This document shows positions 5,833-5,864 of a stretch of DNA of 5,864 bases, one piece after another. Location: positions 1-5,864 of the forward strand of contig JBEPTZ010000199.1 in the NCBI GenBank assembly GCA_041691815.1, in the 5' to 3' direction. Each line of letters starts with the position of its first letter. The stretch's first letter is position 1. The DNA comes from 70-18 sp041691815 (GTDB lineage: Bacteria; Pseudomonadota; Alphaproteobacteria; Acetobacterales; Acetobacteraceae). The translations under genes and the position numbers were made by a program. The notes beneath the pieces are model-generated. The model saw only the letters and a list, made by a program, of their open reading frames with translations, was not told the origin of the DNA and searched no databases.

Positions 5833-5864
5833 ATCGCCAGAAACCCACCGCCGCCGCGCCCGCC
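5833..5864 (+). CDS. possible start of ribosome silencing factor gene, cut by window end
   Basis: Only 32 bases remain. Read from ATC at 5833, they give (M)ARNPPPPRP, a Pro- and Arg-rich start like the variable N-termini of some alphaproteobacterial RsfS proteins. rsfS commonly follows nadD in this cluster; RsfS binds L14 and blocks subunit joining in starvation. ATC as a start codon is very rare. Either the gene really starts there, it starts beyond the window, or one base is wrong. Identity rests on gene order, not on sequence. Confidence 0.25.
   Translation, partial: MARNPPPPRP

Overview
The window is GC-rich DNA, probably from an alphaproteobacterium of the Acetobacteraceae type (Rhodospirillales). 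I infer this from the gene order, the protein sequences (short Obg without a C-terminal extension; ProA with a GVCGATET active site; NadD with an extended FGD..RR N-terminus) and the GC-rich 'GGGGCTCTGCCCC' palindromic repeats in one intergenic gap. All genes read left to right. No previously undescribed system was found. The interest lies in gene boundaries, start codons and repeats.

Layout: positions 1-95 hold 51 unassigned bases and a 44-bp palindrome. Positions 96-738 are the decayed 3' part of an ISAs1-type insertion sequence; its transposase is 5'-truncated and shifted in frame twice. A good sigma70-like promoter (TTGACT, 16-bp spacer, TATAAC; 753-780) and an ~85-nt leader precede rplU (L21, 872-1186) and rpmA (L27, 1199-1483). 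A strong intrinsic terminator (1513-1549) ends ten bases before the start codon of obgE (1559-2563), a ribosome-assembly GTPase. The 232-bp gap between obgE and proB is almost filled by a nested, nearly symmetric inverted repeat (about 2579-2783). Then come proB (2796-3917), proA (3952-5226) and nadD (5223-5828). The last 32 bases may begin rsfS.

Functional logic: rplU-rpmA-obgE-proB-proA-nadD-rsfS is an order known from many alphaproteobacteria. L21, L27, Obg and RsfS serve 50S ribosome structure, assembly and silencing. ProB and ProA catalyse the first two steps of proline synthesis from glutamate. NadD makes the dinucleotide in NAD synthesis. The terminator and the large repeat probably divide this cluster into parts expressed at different levels: abundant ribosomal proteins first, then obgE, then proBA-nadD.

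Points to check: nadD has no ATG, GTG or TTG in frame ahead of its nucleotide-binding motif and seems to start at a CTG overlapping the proA stop. The putative rsfS start is an ATC behind a good Shine-Dalgarno sequence. Neither obgE nor proB has a clear Shine-Dalgarno sequence.
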